NCBI GenBank assembly: GCA_963762735.1
Contig: CAVXMG010000021.1
Coordinates: 62,001 to 126,000 of the forward strand
Source of the DNA: DASXKD01 sp963762735
GTDB taxonomy: Bacteria > Actinomycetota > Actinomycetes > Streptosporangiales > Streptosporangiaceae
DNA length: 64,000 nucleotides
Direction: 5' to 3'
Shown here: positions 34,798 to 45,352 of the stretch, one piece after another
Layout: every line of letters begins with the position of its first letter
How positions within the stretch are numbered: the stretch's first letter is position 1
Notes under the pieces: model-generated
The model's database searches: none
What the model was told of the DNA's origin: nothing
The model's input: only the letters and a program-made list of their open reading frames with translations
Translations under genes and position numbers: made by a program

Positions 34798-35779
34798 ATG
34801 CGCGTCCTCGGGCGGCGGATCGTCTTCTACATCATCACCGCGCTGGCGGCGATCACCGTGGACTTCTTCATCCCGCGGATGATGCCAGGCAACCCGGTCG
34901 AGGCCATCCTGGCCCGGCTGCAGGGCCAGATCACCCCCGGCACCATCAAGTCCCTGGAAACCCAGTTCGGCGTGCGGACCAGGCAGAAGGCGTGATCGGC
35001 CAGTACCTGCACTACCTGAACAACATCCTGCACGGCAACTTCGGCATCTCGACCAGCTACTACCCCTCGACGGTGGCTAGCGTGATCAAGGGCGCGCTGC
35101 CGTGGACGCTCGCGCTGGTCGGCGTCGCCACCGTGATCAGCTTCATCCTGGGCACGCTGCTCGGCGTGGTGGTCGCCTGGCGGCGCGGCAGCTGGATGGA
35201 CAACGTGCTGCCCGCCATGACGTTCTTCCAGGCGGCGCCCTTACTTCTTCATCGCGTTCCTGGCCCTGGAGCTGTTCGCGGTCAAGCTCGGCTGGTTCCC
35301 CGTCGGCGCGCGCCTACAACCAGCTCGACTTCCCCGCGTTGAACCTGGCGTTCGCAGGCGACGTGCTCAGCCACGCGGTGCTGCCGGCGCTGACCATCGT
35401 GGTGTGCTCCGCCGCAGGCTGGATCGTCGGCATGCGGAACGTCATGGTGACCACGATGGACGAGGACTACGTCCTGGTCGCCCAGGCCAAGGGGCTGGGC
35501 AAGCGCCGGGTGGTCTGGTATGCGGCCCGGAACGCGATCCTGCCGAGTGTGTCCGGGTTCTCCCTGGCCATCGGCTTCGTGGTCTCCGGGGCACTGCTCA
35601 CCGAGATCGTCTTCAGTTACCCGGGTGTGGGCTGGATCCTGCTGCAGGCGGTCAACAACCGCGACTATCCGCTGCTCCAGGGGATCTTCCTCATCATCAC
35701 GTTCGCCGTCCTGGCCGCGAACCTGGCCGCGGACTTCGTGTACGTGCTGCTGGACCCCCGGACCCGGCAGGAGGCATGA
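34798..35779 (+). CDS. Opp/Dpp-type ABC permease (DppB-like), frame interrupted
   Basis: The ATG at 34798 begins RIVFYIITALAAITVDFFIP, then RMMPGNPVEA, the classical N-terminal segment of DppB permeases. The frame changes near 34980, 35240 and 35310, yet the pieces join in order: YLHYLNNILHGNFGIS, VIKGALPWTLALVGVATVIS, FFIAFLALELFAVKLGWFP, LDFPALNLAFAGDVLSH. The EAA-like loop EDYVLVAQAKGLGKRRVVW (about 35463-35520) and the last helices are intact. About five to six membrane helices in total. Confidence 0.8.
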
Positions 35780-35782
35780 GCA

Positions 35783-36728
35783 ATGTCTGCGAGCACAGAA
35801 CTCGGCGCCGCGAGCGCCCCGGGCGCGGTCGGCCCGCCGGAACCGGTGGCGCGTCGCCATGCGGCTGGAATCGCCAGCCTCCGGCTGCCGAGGTCGCCGA
35901 AGGTCATCTTCGGGCTGATCTCCCTCGGCTTCTTCCTCCTCATCGCCGTGATCGGCCCGTGGATCGCCCCTTATCACCCCCGGCGCGAGCCTGTCCACCA
36001 CCAACGGCGTGCCGCAGCCGCCGTCGGCGGCCCACTGGCTCGGCACCACCCAGGTCCAGCAGGACGTGCTGTCCCAGTTGCTGGTCGGCGCGCGGAGCAT
36101 GGTGCTGGTCGCGTTCCTGTCAGGCGCGGTCGCCACGGTGCTGTCGGTGGTCATCGGGGTGACCGCCGGCTACCTCGGCGGCTACGCCGACGACCTGCTC
36201 TCGATGCTGGCCAACTTCTTCCTGGTGCTGCCCGCGCTGCCGCTGCTCATCGTCATCTTCGGGTTCCTGCCCCCCTCGCGGGGCAGCAACGACCTGCTGA
36301 TCGGCCTGATCATCGCCATCACCGGCTGGGCCTGGGGCGCCCGGGTGCTCCGGGCGCAGACACTGTCGATGCGCAGCCGCGACTACGTCGACTCGGCGCG
36401 GCTGGCTGGCGAGCGCACCTGGCGGATCATCGGCTTCGAGATCCTGCCCAACCTGCTGCCGATCGTCGCCTCGTCGTTCCTGTTCACCGTGCTTGTACGC
36501 GGTCGGCACCTACACCGCCATGGCCTTCCTCGGGCCTGGTCAACCCGCACGCACTGGAACTGGGGCACGATGCTCTTCTGGGCGCAGAGCGCCAACGCCG
36601 AGGTCAGCGGGTACTGGTGGTGGTGGCTGCCGCCCGGCCTCGCCGTGGCCTTCCTCGGTACCGCACTGGCCCTGCTCAACTTCGGCATCGACGAGTTCAT
36701 CAACCCCCGGCTGCGCGCGGCGGGCTGA
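35783..36728 (+). CDS. Opp/Dpp-type ABC permease (DppC-like), frame interrupted
   Basis: The ATG at 35783 follows AGGAGGC. An N-terminal helix (VIFGLISLGFFLLIAVIGP) ends in WIAPYHP as in DppC proteins. After an indel near 35980 the frame reads HWLGTTQVQQDVLSQLLVGA, the conserved start of the permease domain, and the EAA-like SRDYVDSARLAGERTWRII follows. Between about 36495 and 36545 the frame is again wrong and then restored; the neighbouring frame gives YAVGTYTAMAFLG there. Partner of the DppB-like permease. Confidence 0.8.
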
Positions 36729-36830
36729 CCCGCAAGCGGGTGAAGCGGTACGCCGTCGGGCGCCGTGCCGCGCCAGATCAAGCTCGGCGTCACGCCGGTG
36801 GTGCAGCTTCGCGAAGGGGGACAGCGGCCA

Positions 36831-38106
36831 TGATCCGCCGCCGCGCCGCGCGGGAACGTGACGCCGCCACGCGGGGCCTCAGGCAGCCCGGTGACGTTCC
36901 CCCCGCGGACCTCGCCGGCCAGCCCCTGCTGGAGATCAACGGCCTGAACGTGTACTACGGGGTGGGCGACGCCGCCGTGCACGCGGTGATCGGCGCGGAC
37001 CTGGTGCTGCACTCCAGCGAGGTGCTCGGCCTCGCCGGGGAGAGCGGCAGCGGCAAGTCCACGCTGGCGTACGCGGCGATCCGGCTGCTGCGGCCGCCCG
37101 GGCTGATCACCGGCGGCGAGGTCCGCTACCACACGGCGCCGGGGCAGAGCGTGGACCTGCTCGCCGCCGACGAGGAGCAACTGCGCCAGCTCCGCTGGGC
37201 GCACATCGCGGTGGTGCTGCAAAGCGCGATGAACGCGCTCAACCCGGTGATGCGCATCGGGATACAGCTCACCGACGTGCTGCGGGCCCACCGCCCGGGC
37301 ATGGGGCAGGAGGCCGAGCAGGCGCAGGGCGGCCGAACTACTGGGCATGGTGGGCATCTCCGCCGACCGGCTGAACAGTTACCCGCATGAACTGTCCGGC
37401 GGCATGCGGCAGCGGGTGATGATCGCCATGGCGCTGGCCCTGGAACCGCGCCTGGTCATCCTGGACGAGCCGACCACCGCACTCGACGTGGTCACCCAGC
37501 GGGAGATCCTGGCAGGAGCTGATCGCGCTGCGGGAGCGGCTCGGCTTCGCCGTCCTGTTCATCACCCATGACCTGTCGCTGCTGGTCGAGGTGACCGACT
37601 CGATAGCCGTCATGTACGCGGGCCGGATCGTGGAGCGGGCAGCGGCGAACTCACTGTTCCGCGCCCCGCGCCACCCCTACACCCTGGGGTTGCTCAGCTC
37701 GTTCCCGCCGCTGCACGGACCGCACCGGCAGATGATCGGAATACCCGGCTCCCCACCGGATCTGCGGGCGCTGCCGCGGCGGCTGCGTCTTCCACCCCGG
37801 TGCGGTTATGCGATGGACCGGTGCCGGACGCAGGCGCCGCCGCTGGCGCCGGTGCCGGGCCAGCGTGGCAGGCTGGCCGCCTGCTGGCTGCAGGAGCCCG
37901 GCGCCAAGCCGCCAGCCGAACTCGACGTGGCCGATCCCGGCATGACCGGTTCCCGCGCACCCGCCAGGCCGGGCCCCGCCGGCCAGTATCCGCCACCGGC
38001 CACACCCGGCCCAGCCGCCGCGGATGGCGCACCGGCACCGGCCACCGTCGCCGCGCCCACGGCGGCCGCCACCGTCACGGAGACCCTGGGGGCCCGCGAT
38101 GACTGA
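36831..38106 (+). CDS. Opp/Dpp-type ABC ATPase (DppD-like), frame interrupted
   Basis: The domain starts at LLEINGLNVYYG with Walker A GESGSGKST. Indels near 37330 and 37513 separate the Walker A part from the signature (LSGGMRQRVMIAMAL), Walker B (LVILDEPTTALDV) and the H-loop (VLFITHDLSLL). The C-terminal oligopeptide-ATPase motif (expected CVFHPRC, about 37780-37810) is disturbed by a compensating pair of indels. A Pro/Ala-rich tail follows to the stop at 38106, overlapping the next start. Confidence 0.8.
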
Positions 38107-39210
38107 ATCCGGCCTGGCCACCCCGCAGCCCGCGCAGGCAGCACCCGTGCTGCTCGAAGCACGCGAGCTCACCAAGCACTTCTGGGCCCACGGTGTGCGC
38201 CGGGCCGGCCGGTCCGGGCGGCGGGTGGTGCATGCGGTCGAGCAGGTCTCGCTGTCGCTGGCCGAGGAAGGGATCACCGCCGTGGTGGGCGAGAGCGGCT
38301 CCGGCAAGTCCACGCTCGCCCGCATGCTCGCCCAGCTGATCACCCCGACCTCGGGCCAGATCCTGCTGGACGGGCGCCCGGTGCCGACCTCCGGCCGGGG
38401 CAGGCGCGGCTACGCCCGCGACGTGCAGATGGTCCTGCAGGACCCGTTCTCCTCCCTCAACCCCGTCCATGACGTCCGGTACCACCTGGCCCGCCCGCTG
38501 ATCCTGCACGGCACCGCGCAGCGCGGCCGTGCCCTGGACGAAGCCATCGCCGACCTGCTGACGCGGGTGGCGCTGACGCCGCCGGGTGGGTTCGTGGCCA
38601 AGTACCCGCACGAGCTTTCCGGCGGCCAGCGGCAGCGGGTCGCCATCGCCCGGGCGCTCGCCGCCCGGCCCCGGATCCTGCTCGCCGACGAGCCGATCTC
38701 GATGCTGGACGTCTCCATCCGGCTCGGCATCCTCAACCTCCTCGGCGGACCTGCGGCGGGAGAACCACCTGGCGATCCTCTACATCACCCACGACATCGC
38801 CTCGGCCCGCTACCTGGCGGACTCGATCATGGTGATGTACGCGGGCCAGCGGGTCGAGTTCGGGCCCGGCGGCCACGGTGACCGACGAGCCGGCCCATCC
38901 CTACACCAAACTGCTGCTCAACGCCGCCCCGGATCCCGACCGGGCCGAGCCGCCCGTCCTGGCCGCCCGCGGCGCCCCGCCGAGCCTGGTGAACCCGCCG
39001 GGCGGCTGCCGCTTCCACCCGCGGTGCCCGCACGCCATGGCGGTGTGCGCCGAGCAGGTACCGCCCGCATTCGAGGTCTCCACCGGCCACGCCAGCGCCT
39101 GCTGGCTGCATGCGACTGGCCTGACCGGCGGGCAATCCCGCCCGCTGGCCGGGCGCGCGGGGAACCTCGTGTCCGCACCAGTCGTGCCCGACCAGGGAAA
39201 GGAGGCGTGA
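38099..39210 (+). CDS. Opp/Dpp-type ABC ATPase (DppF-like), frame interrupted
   Basis: The ATG at 38099 overlaps the DppD-like stop. Walker A (GESGSGKST), the Q-loop region (QMVLQDPFSSLNP), signature (LSGGQRQRVAIARAL) and Walker B (ILLADEPISMLDV) are in the first frame. After an indel near 38745 the frame gives ENHLAILYITHDIASARYL, and after another near 38870 it gives AHPYTKLLLNAAPDPDRAE and the C-terminal CRFHPRCPHAMAVC Cys cluster typical of this family. With the DppD-like protein it powers the transporter. Confidence 0.82.
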
Positions 39211-39395
39211 TGCAGCGGAACACCGGTTAGCGGGCGCCGCTCGTAGCGCGCCAGGAACAACGCTAATGAAAGACCGGCGGCAGGCGGCAGGGGCAAGCCC
39301 CGGCCGGCTACCACCGCCTCACTGACAACGGACCCACCACGGTCGCATACAACAAGGCCGGCGATGAGCCGGCCGGGTACATCGGAGTTTAAGCA

Positions 39396-41114
39396 ATGAA
39401 ACAAACAATCTTGAAGAGCGTGGCGGCCATCGGCATCCTCGCTCTCGGCGTCGCGGCCTGCGGCGGTTCGAGCTCTCATCGAGTTCCGCGGCTCTTCGAA
39501 GACCACGACCGGCCAGCCGCTGGTCATCGAGAGCACGCCGCTCGCGCCGATGACCGACAACTTCAACCCGCTCTCGTCCACCTCCACCGGCTTCCTCACC
39601 AACTCGATGGCGCTGTACAACGAGCCGCTCTACATCTGGAACATACCTGCAGCCGACACAAGCCGGGCATCCCGATGCTGGCGTCCGGCCAGCCCACCTT
39701 CTCCAACGGCGGCAAGACGCTCACGATCCCGATCCGTTCCGGCGTCAAGTGGAACGACGGCAAGCCGTTCACCGCCAGCGACGTCGCCTTCACCTTCAAC
39801 ATGATCAAGGCCCACCCGGCGCTGTTCACCACCGGGCGCCCCGATCGTCACCAGCGCCTCGGCGCCCTCCGCCACGTCGGTGACAGCTGAACTTCGCCAC
39901 AGCCGCAGTACGCCAACCTGTTCCTGATCGGCCAGGTCTACATCGAGCCGCAGCACATCTGGTCCTCGGTGGGCAATCCGGTCACGCTTCACCGACCCCA
40001 GCCCGGTCGGGACGGGCCCGTACATGCTGGACAAGTTCTCGCCGCAGGGCTACACGCTCAAGATGAACCCGTTCTACCGGAACAAGAGCACCCTGTCACG
40101 TGCCGGTGATCGACTTCCCGTCGTACAACACCAACGCCAACCTGGTGCCGCCGATCCAGAGCGGCTCAGATCGACTGGGCAGGCAACTACGTCTCTGACA
40201 TCCAGGGCAACTACCTGTCCAAGAGCCCGGAGAACCACACCTGGCTGTCCAGCGCGCCCTACTTCAACGCCAACAACGTGGTGTCGCTGTTCGTCAACAC
40301 CACAGAAGGCCCCGCTGAACGACCCGGCGGTGCGGCAGGCGATCAGTTCGGCATCAACCGGCAGCAGCTCTCCACCGCAGGCCGAGACCGGCTACGAGCT
40401 GCCCACCTCCTCCACAAGCGGCCTGATGCTGCCCGTGGAGACGCCTACCAGGCCCCGGCGCTGGCCAACGACCTCCCGGCGGCCGGTGACGCGGCCAAGG
40501 TGGCGTCGATCCTCCAGGCCGACGGCTACACCAAGGTCAACGGCAAGTGGAGCAAGAACGGCAAGACGATCGCGTTCAAGATCTCCGACCCGATTCCCTA
40601 CAGCGACTACTACACCGACGACCAGCCTGGTCGCGCACCAGCTCAACGCGCTGGGCTTCAACGTGACGGTGGACGGCATCGGCAACCCGACCGTGTGGGC
40701 CGGGGATGTCGCCAACGGCACCTTCGACACCACGATCCGCTGGTCGAACCAGGGCCCCACGCCGTATCGTCTTCTACAGCGGCTGGCTGGACAGCACGCT
40801 GAGCGCCCCCATCGGCAAGCCGGCCACGGGCGACTTCGGCCGGTTCTCCAACGCCGACCGCCCAGGCGGCGATAGCAGCAGTACGAGAGCTCGTGCAGCA
40901 GCACCGACCAGACGGCAGGCGATCAGCAAGCTGGCCAGCAGGTCATGACCAGTCAGGCTCCGGTGATCCCGCTGCTGTACGGCGGTGCCTGGGCCGAGTA
41001 CTCGTCAGCCGCAACTACACCGGATGGCCATCGGCGGGCAACCCGTACATGACGCCGGTGCCGAACACGCCCTATCTGGAGTACACGGTTCTTCAGCTGA
41101 AGCCGAAGTCCTGA
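39396..41114 (+). CDS. Family 5 solute-binding lipoprotein (OppA-like), heavily frame interrupted
   Basis: The ATG at 39396 encodes a lipoprotein signal (ILALGVAACGGSS). The rest is recognisable as an extracellular solute-binding family 5 protein only across all three frames: APMTDNFNPLSSTSTGFL, KTLTIPIRSGVKWNDGKPFT, YANLFLIGQVYIEPQHIW, GPYMLDKFSPQGYTLKMNP, QGNYLSKSPENHTWLSS, ASILQADGYTKVNGKW and lastly YTVLQLKPKS. About ten single-base changes, mostly extra bases, are needed in 1.7 kb. Order and spacing match the family, so the gene itself was probably intact. It would capture the oligosaccharide or peptide for the preceding transporter. Confidence 0.78.
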
Positions 41115-41118
41115 CCAG

Positions 41119-43602
41119 ATGACAACTCAGATGTCCGGGGAGCGCAGCCAGCTGGCTGCGCTCCCCCTTGATGACAAGGTCCGGCTGCTGACCGGAGCGG
41201 ACAGCTGGCGGATCCCGGGCTGCGACGCCCTCGGGCTGCGCCCGATGGTCACCTCGGACGGGCCGTCCGGGGTGCGCGGCACGACCCTGGACGAGAGCAA
41301 CCCCTCCAGCTGCCTGCCCTGCCCGTCGGCACTCGGTGCCACCTGGGATCCGGAACTGGTCCGCGAGGTTGCCAGGGCCCTCGGCGCGGAGGCGCGCGGC
41401 AAGGGCGTGGACATCCTGCTGGCCCCGACCATCAACCTGATGCGCACCCCGCTCGCCGGGCGCGGCTTCGAGTGCTTCTCCGAGGACCCGGAGCTGACCG
41501 CGAGGATCGCCGTCGCGTACGTGACCGGCGTCCAGTCGGCCGGCGTCGCGGCCACGGTGAAGCACTACGTCGGCAACGACTCGGAAACCGAGCGGTGGAC
41601 CTACGACGCGCGCATCGCCGAGCAGGTACTCCGTGAGCTGTACCTGGTCCCGTTCGAGGCCGCCGTGCGGGAGGGCGGCGCCGCCCTGGTCATGGCGGCC
41701 TACAACCTGGTCAACGGGAGCAGGATGACCGAGCACGCCACGCTGCTGCGAGCGGTGCTCAAGGGCGAATGGGGCTTCGTCGGCCTGGTCACCTCCGACT
41801 GGGACGCCACCCGCAGCACGGTGCCGACCGCCGTGGGCGGGCTGGACCTGGCCATGCCCGGGCCGAACAGCTACTGGGGCCCGGCGCTGGCCGACGCGGT
41901 CCGGGCGGGGCAGGTGCCCGAGGAAATGGTGGACGACAAGCTGGCGAGGCTGCTCGGCGTGGCCCGCCGGGTGGGCGCGCTCAGCGAGGCGGCCACTGCG
42001 GGAGCCGCCGGCAACGGCGCCGACCAGCCCGCCCCGCCGGAACTGGTCCCTGCCGCGCTGCTGCGCAGGGCCGTGACCGGCTCGCTGGTGCTGCTGCACA
42101 ACGACGGCGCGGTGCTGCCGCTCGCGGCGGGCGGCATCCACCGGGTCGCGGTGATCGGCCCGAACGCGCTGCATCCGGTGATCCAGGGCGGCGGCAGCGC
42201 CCGGGTCATCCCGGCGTCCGTCCCGGCGCCCGTCCAGGCCTTGCGGGAGGCATTCGGCGGCGAGGTCACGGTGACCTCGGCGCCCGGCTGCCGGACCTGG
42301 CAGGGCGTCCCTGAGCCGCCGCGCGGCTCGGTCACCGATCCGGTCACCGGGGAGCCTGGCGTCCGGCTTGAGTTCGCCACCTCCGGCGGCGAGGTGTTCG
42401 CCAGCGAGCATCGCGCCGCGACCGCGCTGGCCTGGTGGGACGGGCTACCGCCCGGCGTGGGCTGGGGCGAGAGCGGCGTCATCAGGCTCCGCGCCGCCTT
42501 CGGCGCGGAGACCGGCGGGCCCTACCTGTTCGGTGCCGCGGGCGTGGGACAGCTCACGATCACCGTGAACGGGGCCGTCGCCGCGCAGGGCGAGACCGAG
42601 GTCCCGGCCGACCCGGTCGAGACCATGACCCGCCCTGGCGAGATCCGCGGGCAGGTCATGCTGCCCGGCGGGCAGGACACCGCGGTCACCGTGGAGTTCC
42701 GCCCGGCGGACGCCTGCCAGGGGCCGGTCGCGCTACGGCTGGGCATCACACCCTGGGCGGACGAGCAGACGCTGATGGCGGAGGCGGTCGCGGCCGCCGC
42801 GGCGGCGGACGTGGCGGTCGTGGTGGTCGGCTCGGCGGAGGCCTCGGAGAGCGAGGGCTACGACCGGGACACCCTGGCCCTCCCCGGCCGGCAGGACGAG
42901 CTTGTCCGCCGGGTCGCCGGCGCCTGCCCCCGGACGGTCGTGGTGGTCAACGCCGGCATGCCGGTGCTGATGCCGTGGGCCGGCCAGGTCGGCGCGGTGA
43001 TCTATGCCTGGCTGCCCGGCCAGGCCATCGGCGAGGCGCTCGCGGACGTGCTGCTCGGCCGCGCCGAGCCGGGCGGCAGGCTGCCGGTCACCCTGCCGGC
43101 CGCCGAGGCCGACTGCCCGGTGCTGCACGCGCAGCCCAGGGACGGCCGCCTCGACTACGCCGAAGGGCTGCTCATCGGGTACCGCGGCTACGACGCGGCG
43201 GGCATCGCCCCGATGTTCCCGTTCGGTCATGGCCTGGGCTACACCACCTGGGACTACGAGTCGATCAGCGGCCCTGCGGGCACCCTGGCACCCGGCACAG
43301 ACGCGCAGTTGCGGGTCCGCGTCCGCAACACAGGGACGCGGCAGGGCCGGGAGGTGGTCCAGGCCTATGTCACCGGTGCGCCGGGGAACGGCAGGCGGCC
43401 GGTGCGGGTGCTCGGGGCCTTCGGCGGCGCGACGGCAGCGCCCGGCGAGGCGGCCGTGGTGACCCTGCGGGTGCCCGCCCGGATCTTCGCCGTGTTCGAC
43501 GAGGAGGCCGGGCAGTGGGCCTGGCCGCAGGGCGAGTTCACCGTGCAGGTCGGCCGCTCCTCACGGGACCTGCGGCTGTCGGTCGCCGTGCGGTCGGGGT
43601 GA
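41119..43602 (+). CDS. GH3 beta-glucosidase with PA14-like insertion
   Basis: The 827-residue, intact enzyme has an N-terminal GH3 barrel with the nucleophile Asp in GLVTSDWDATRS (about residue 230) and substrate-binding KHYVGNDSE. The second domain carries ASESEGYDRDTLALPGRQ, where the acid/base Glu of this subfamily lies. A PA14-like module (about residues 415-540, ending VTVEFRPADACQGPVALRLG) is inserted there, and a fibronectin III-like domain closes the protein. No signal peptide, so it acts on imported beta-glucosides in the cytoplasm, fitting the LacI/Opp-type operon that ends 4 bp upstream. Confidence 0.92.
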   Translation: MTTQMSGERSQLAALPLDDKVRLLTGADSWRIPGCDALGLRPMVTSDGPSGVRGTTLDESNPSSCLPCPSALGATWDPELVREVARALGAEARGKGVDILLAPTINLMRTPLAGRGFECFSEDPELTARIAVAYVTGVQSAGVAATVKHYVGNDSETERWTYDARIAEQVLRELYLVPFEAAVREGGAALVMAAYNLVNGSRMTEHATLLRAVLKGEWGFVGLVTSDWDATRSTVPTAVGGLDLAMPGPNSYWGPALADAVRAGQVPEEMVDDKLARLLGVARRVGALSEAATAGAAGNGADQPAPPELVPAALLRRAVTGSLVLLHNDGAVLPLAAGGIHRVAVIGPNALHPVIQGGGSARVIPASVPAPVQALREAFGGEVTVTSAPGCRTWQGVPEPPRGSVTDPVTGEPGVRLEFATSGGEVFASEHRAATALAWWDGLPPGVGWGESGVIRLRAAFGAETGGPYLFGAAGVGQLTITVNGAVAAQGETEVPADPVETMTRPGEIRGQVMLPGGQDTAVTVEFRPADACQGPVALRLGITPWADEQTLMAEAVAAAAAADVAVVVVGSAEASESEGYDRDTLALPGRQDELVRRVAGACPRTVVVVNAGMPVLMPWAGQVGAVIYAWLPGQAIGEALADVLLGRAEPGGRLPVTLPAAEADCPVLHAQPRDGRLDYAEGLLIGYRGYDAAGIAPMFPFGHGLGYTTWDYESISGPAGTLAPGTDAQLRVRVRNTGTRQGREVVQAYVTGAPGNGRRPVRVLGAFGGATAAPGEAAVVTLRVPARIFAVFDEEAGQWAWPQGEFTVQVGRSSRDLRLSVAVRSG

Positions 43603-43633
43603 CGCCCGGCCGCGGGGCCGGCCGTGCGCACCC

Positions 43634-44017
43634 TCACGACGGTGCGACCAGCTCGACCTCGTAGCCGTCCCGGTCCTCCAGGTAGGCCGCGTAGTGGTCA
43701 AGGCCGCCCGCGTGCGGGTGGCGGTCGCTGAACAGCAGCCGCCACCCGTGCTGCGGTGCTTCCTCGGTGAGCTTGTCCACCTCTTCCCTGGAGGCGACAT
43801 GGAAGGCCAGATGGTTCATTCCGGGGCGGCACCGGTCATGACGGCCGGCCACCCGGTCGGGCGACTGCTCCAGGACGATATAGATCTCACCCGCCCGCCA
43901 GCTCTGCCCCTCGGGCCACTGGATGAACGGCTGATAGCCCAGTTCGACCAGTAGCCATCCCCAGCTGGCCTCGGCCCTGGTCAGGTTGGGTACCCAGAGC
44001 TCGATGTGATGGATCAT
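43634..44017 (-). CDS. VOC-family (glyoxalase-like) protein
   Basis: A 127-residue vicinal oxygen chelate protein starting at the ATG at 44017 (MIHHIELWVPNL), with an alternative ATG at 44038. Metal-ligand-type residues appear in IHHIELW, GMNHLAFHV and GYEVELVAP. One betaalphabetabetabeta pair is complete, as usual for this size. Substrate unknown. It converges on the beta-glucosidase. Confidence 0.82.
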   Translation of the reverse strand: MIHHIELWVPNLTRAEASWGWLLVELGYQPFIQWPEGQSWRAGEIYIVLEQSPDRVAGRHDRCRPGMNHLAFHVASREEVDKLTEEAPQHGWRLLFSDRHPHAGGLDHYAAYLEDRDGYEVELVAPS

Positions 44018-44099
44018 CCCCGTGCCAGCATGCTCCACCGGGCCAGAATGCCAGGTTAAGCAGCCGAACGGGACCGTTCAGGTGGACAAGACGGGGCAA

Positions 44100-45305
44100 T
44101 TAGCCGGCCATTTCCGCGACGGCCGCGAGCAACCGGTCCACATCGGAGCGGTCGTTGTAGTGCACCAGCCCGGCGCGGACCGCGCTGCCGGTGTCCCTGA
44201 TGCCAAGCGCGCCTGCCAGTTCCCAGGCGTAGTTGTGCCCGTCCCAGACGTTCACCTGCCGCTCCGCCAGGTGCTCGGCGACCGCACGCGGGGTCAGGCC
44301 GGCCACGTTGAAGTACACGGTGGCGGTGCGGTTGCGGGCGTTCCCGTACAGCGTGACCTTGTCCAGCGCGGCCAGCCCGGCCAGCAGCACGCGCATTAGC
44401 CGCTGCTCATGGTCGTGGGCGGCGGCCATCGAAGTGAGCAGCCGCTGGCGCCTGGTGCCGGCCGCCGCGGCGTCCAGCCCGGCCAGGTGGTCCACCGCGG
44501 CGGTCACCCCGGCAAAGTCGGCGAAGGACGGGGTGCCCCACTCGAACCGGTCGGGCACGGCGGCAGGCGCGGGGTCCAGCTTGTCCGGCCGCAACGGCTC
44601 AAGCAGCGCGGGGTCGGCGATGACCGCGCCGATGTGCGGCCCGGACCACTTGTAGGCACTGGTGGCGTAGAAGTCGGCACCGAGCGCGGCGACGTCGGTG
44701 GGACCGTGCGGGGTGGCGTGCACCCCGTCCACGTAGCTGAGCGCGCCCGCCGCGCGGGCCTTCGCGGTGATCGCGGCCACATCGGGCCGGGTGCCGAGGA
44801 TGTTGCTGGCCGCGGTCACCGCCACCAGCCGGGTCCGCTCGCTCAGCAGCGCGTCGTACTGCCCCGCGGGCAGTTCCCCGGCGGGCAGGTCTATCTCGGC
44901 CCAGCGGACCACCACGCCGGCCCGCCCGGCCGCCTGCACCCATGGCCGGATGTTCGCGTCGTGGTCCAGCCGGGACACGATCACCTCGTCACCCGGGCGC
45001 CAGTCCTTGGCCAGCGTGGCGGCGAGCCGGTAGGTCAGCGTGGTCATGTTCGGCCCGAGTATCACGCCGGCCGGGTTCCCGCCGACCAGGTCGGCGATTG
45101 CCCGGCGGCACTCGGCGACGATCGCGTCCGAGCGCACGCTGGCCGGGAACGCGCCGTCGGAGTTGCCAAGCCCGGACCGGTGCGCGCCGCTGATCGCGTC
45201 GATCACCGGCGCGGGAACCTGGGTGCCCGCCGCACCGTCGAGGTAGGCGTAACCGTCGGCCAGTGCCGGGTAGGCGGCCCGCACCGCGCTGACATCCAGG
45301 CCCAT
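44100..45305 (-). CDS. Cysteine desulfurase-like class V aminotransferase
   Basis: This 401-residue PLP enzyme fits the cysteine desulfurase-like family. The PLP lysine is in FYATSAYKWSGPHIGAV (about residue 215) and the cofactor Asp in SYVDGVHATPHG (about residue 192); the N-terminal segment AYLDGAAGTQVP is typical. The active-site Cys loop of true NifS/IscS desulfurases is not evident, so the exact reaction is open. Intact, 47 bp downstream of the next minus-strand gene. Confidence 0.87.
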   Translation of the reverse strand: MGLDVSAVRAAYPALADGYAYLDGAAGTQVPAPVIDAISGAHRSGLGNSDGAFPASVRSDAIVAECRRAIADLVGGNPAGVILGPNMTTLTYRLAATLAKDWRPGDEVIVSRLDHDANIRPWVQAAGRAGVVVRWAEIDLPAGELPAGQYDALLSERTRLVAVTAASNILGTRPDVAAITAKARAAGALSYVDGVHATPHGPTDVAALGADFYATSAYKWSGPHIGAVIADPALLEPLRPDKLDPAPAAVPDRFEWGTPSFADFAGVTAAVDHLAGLDAAAAGTRRQRLLTSMAAAHDHEQRLMRVLLAGLAALDKVTLYGNARNRTATVYFNVAGLTPRAVAEHLAERQVNVWDGHNYAWELAGALGIRDTGSAVRAGLVHYNDRSDVDRLLAAVAEMAG

Positions 45306-45352
45306 CCGCGCTCCTTCCGGCTAGCTCACTCGTGATGCAGGCCCGGTGATGG

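Noticed and set aside
39210..39230. Possible mini-gene MQRNTG after a good ribosome site, following the DppF-like stop
   Set aside because: Six codons only; it could be a former gene start destroyed by an indel, but nothing after it resembles a protein.
44066..44079. Small palindrome GAACGG-GA-CCGTTC upstream of the VOC gene
   Set aside because: Short arms and no supporting second copy; could occur by chance in GC-rich sequence.
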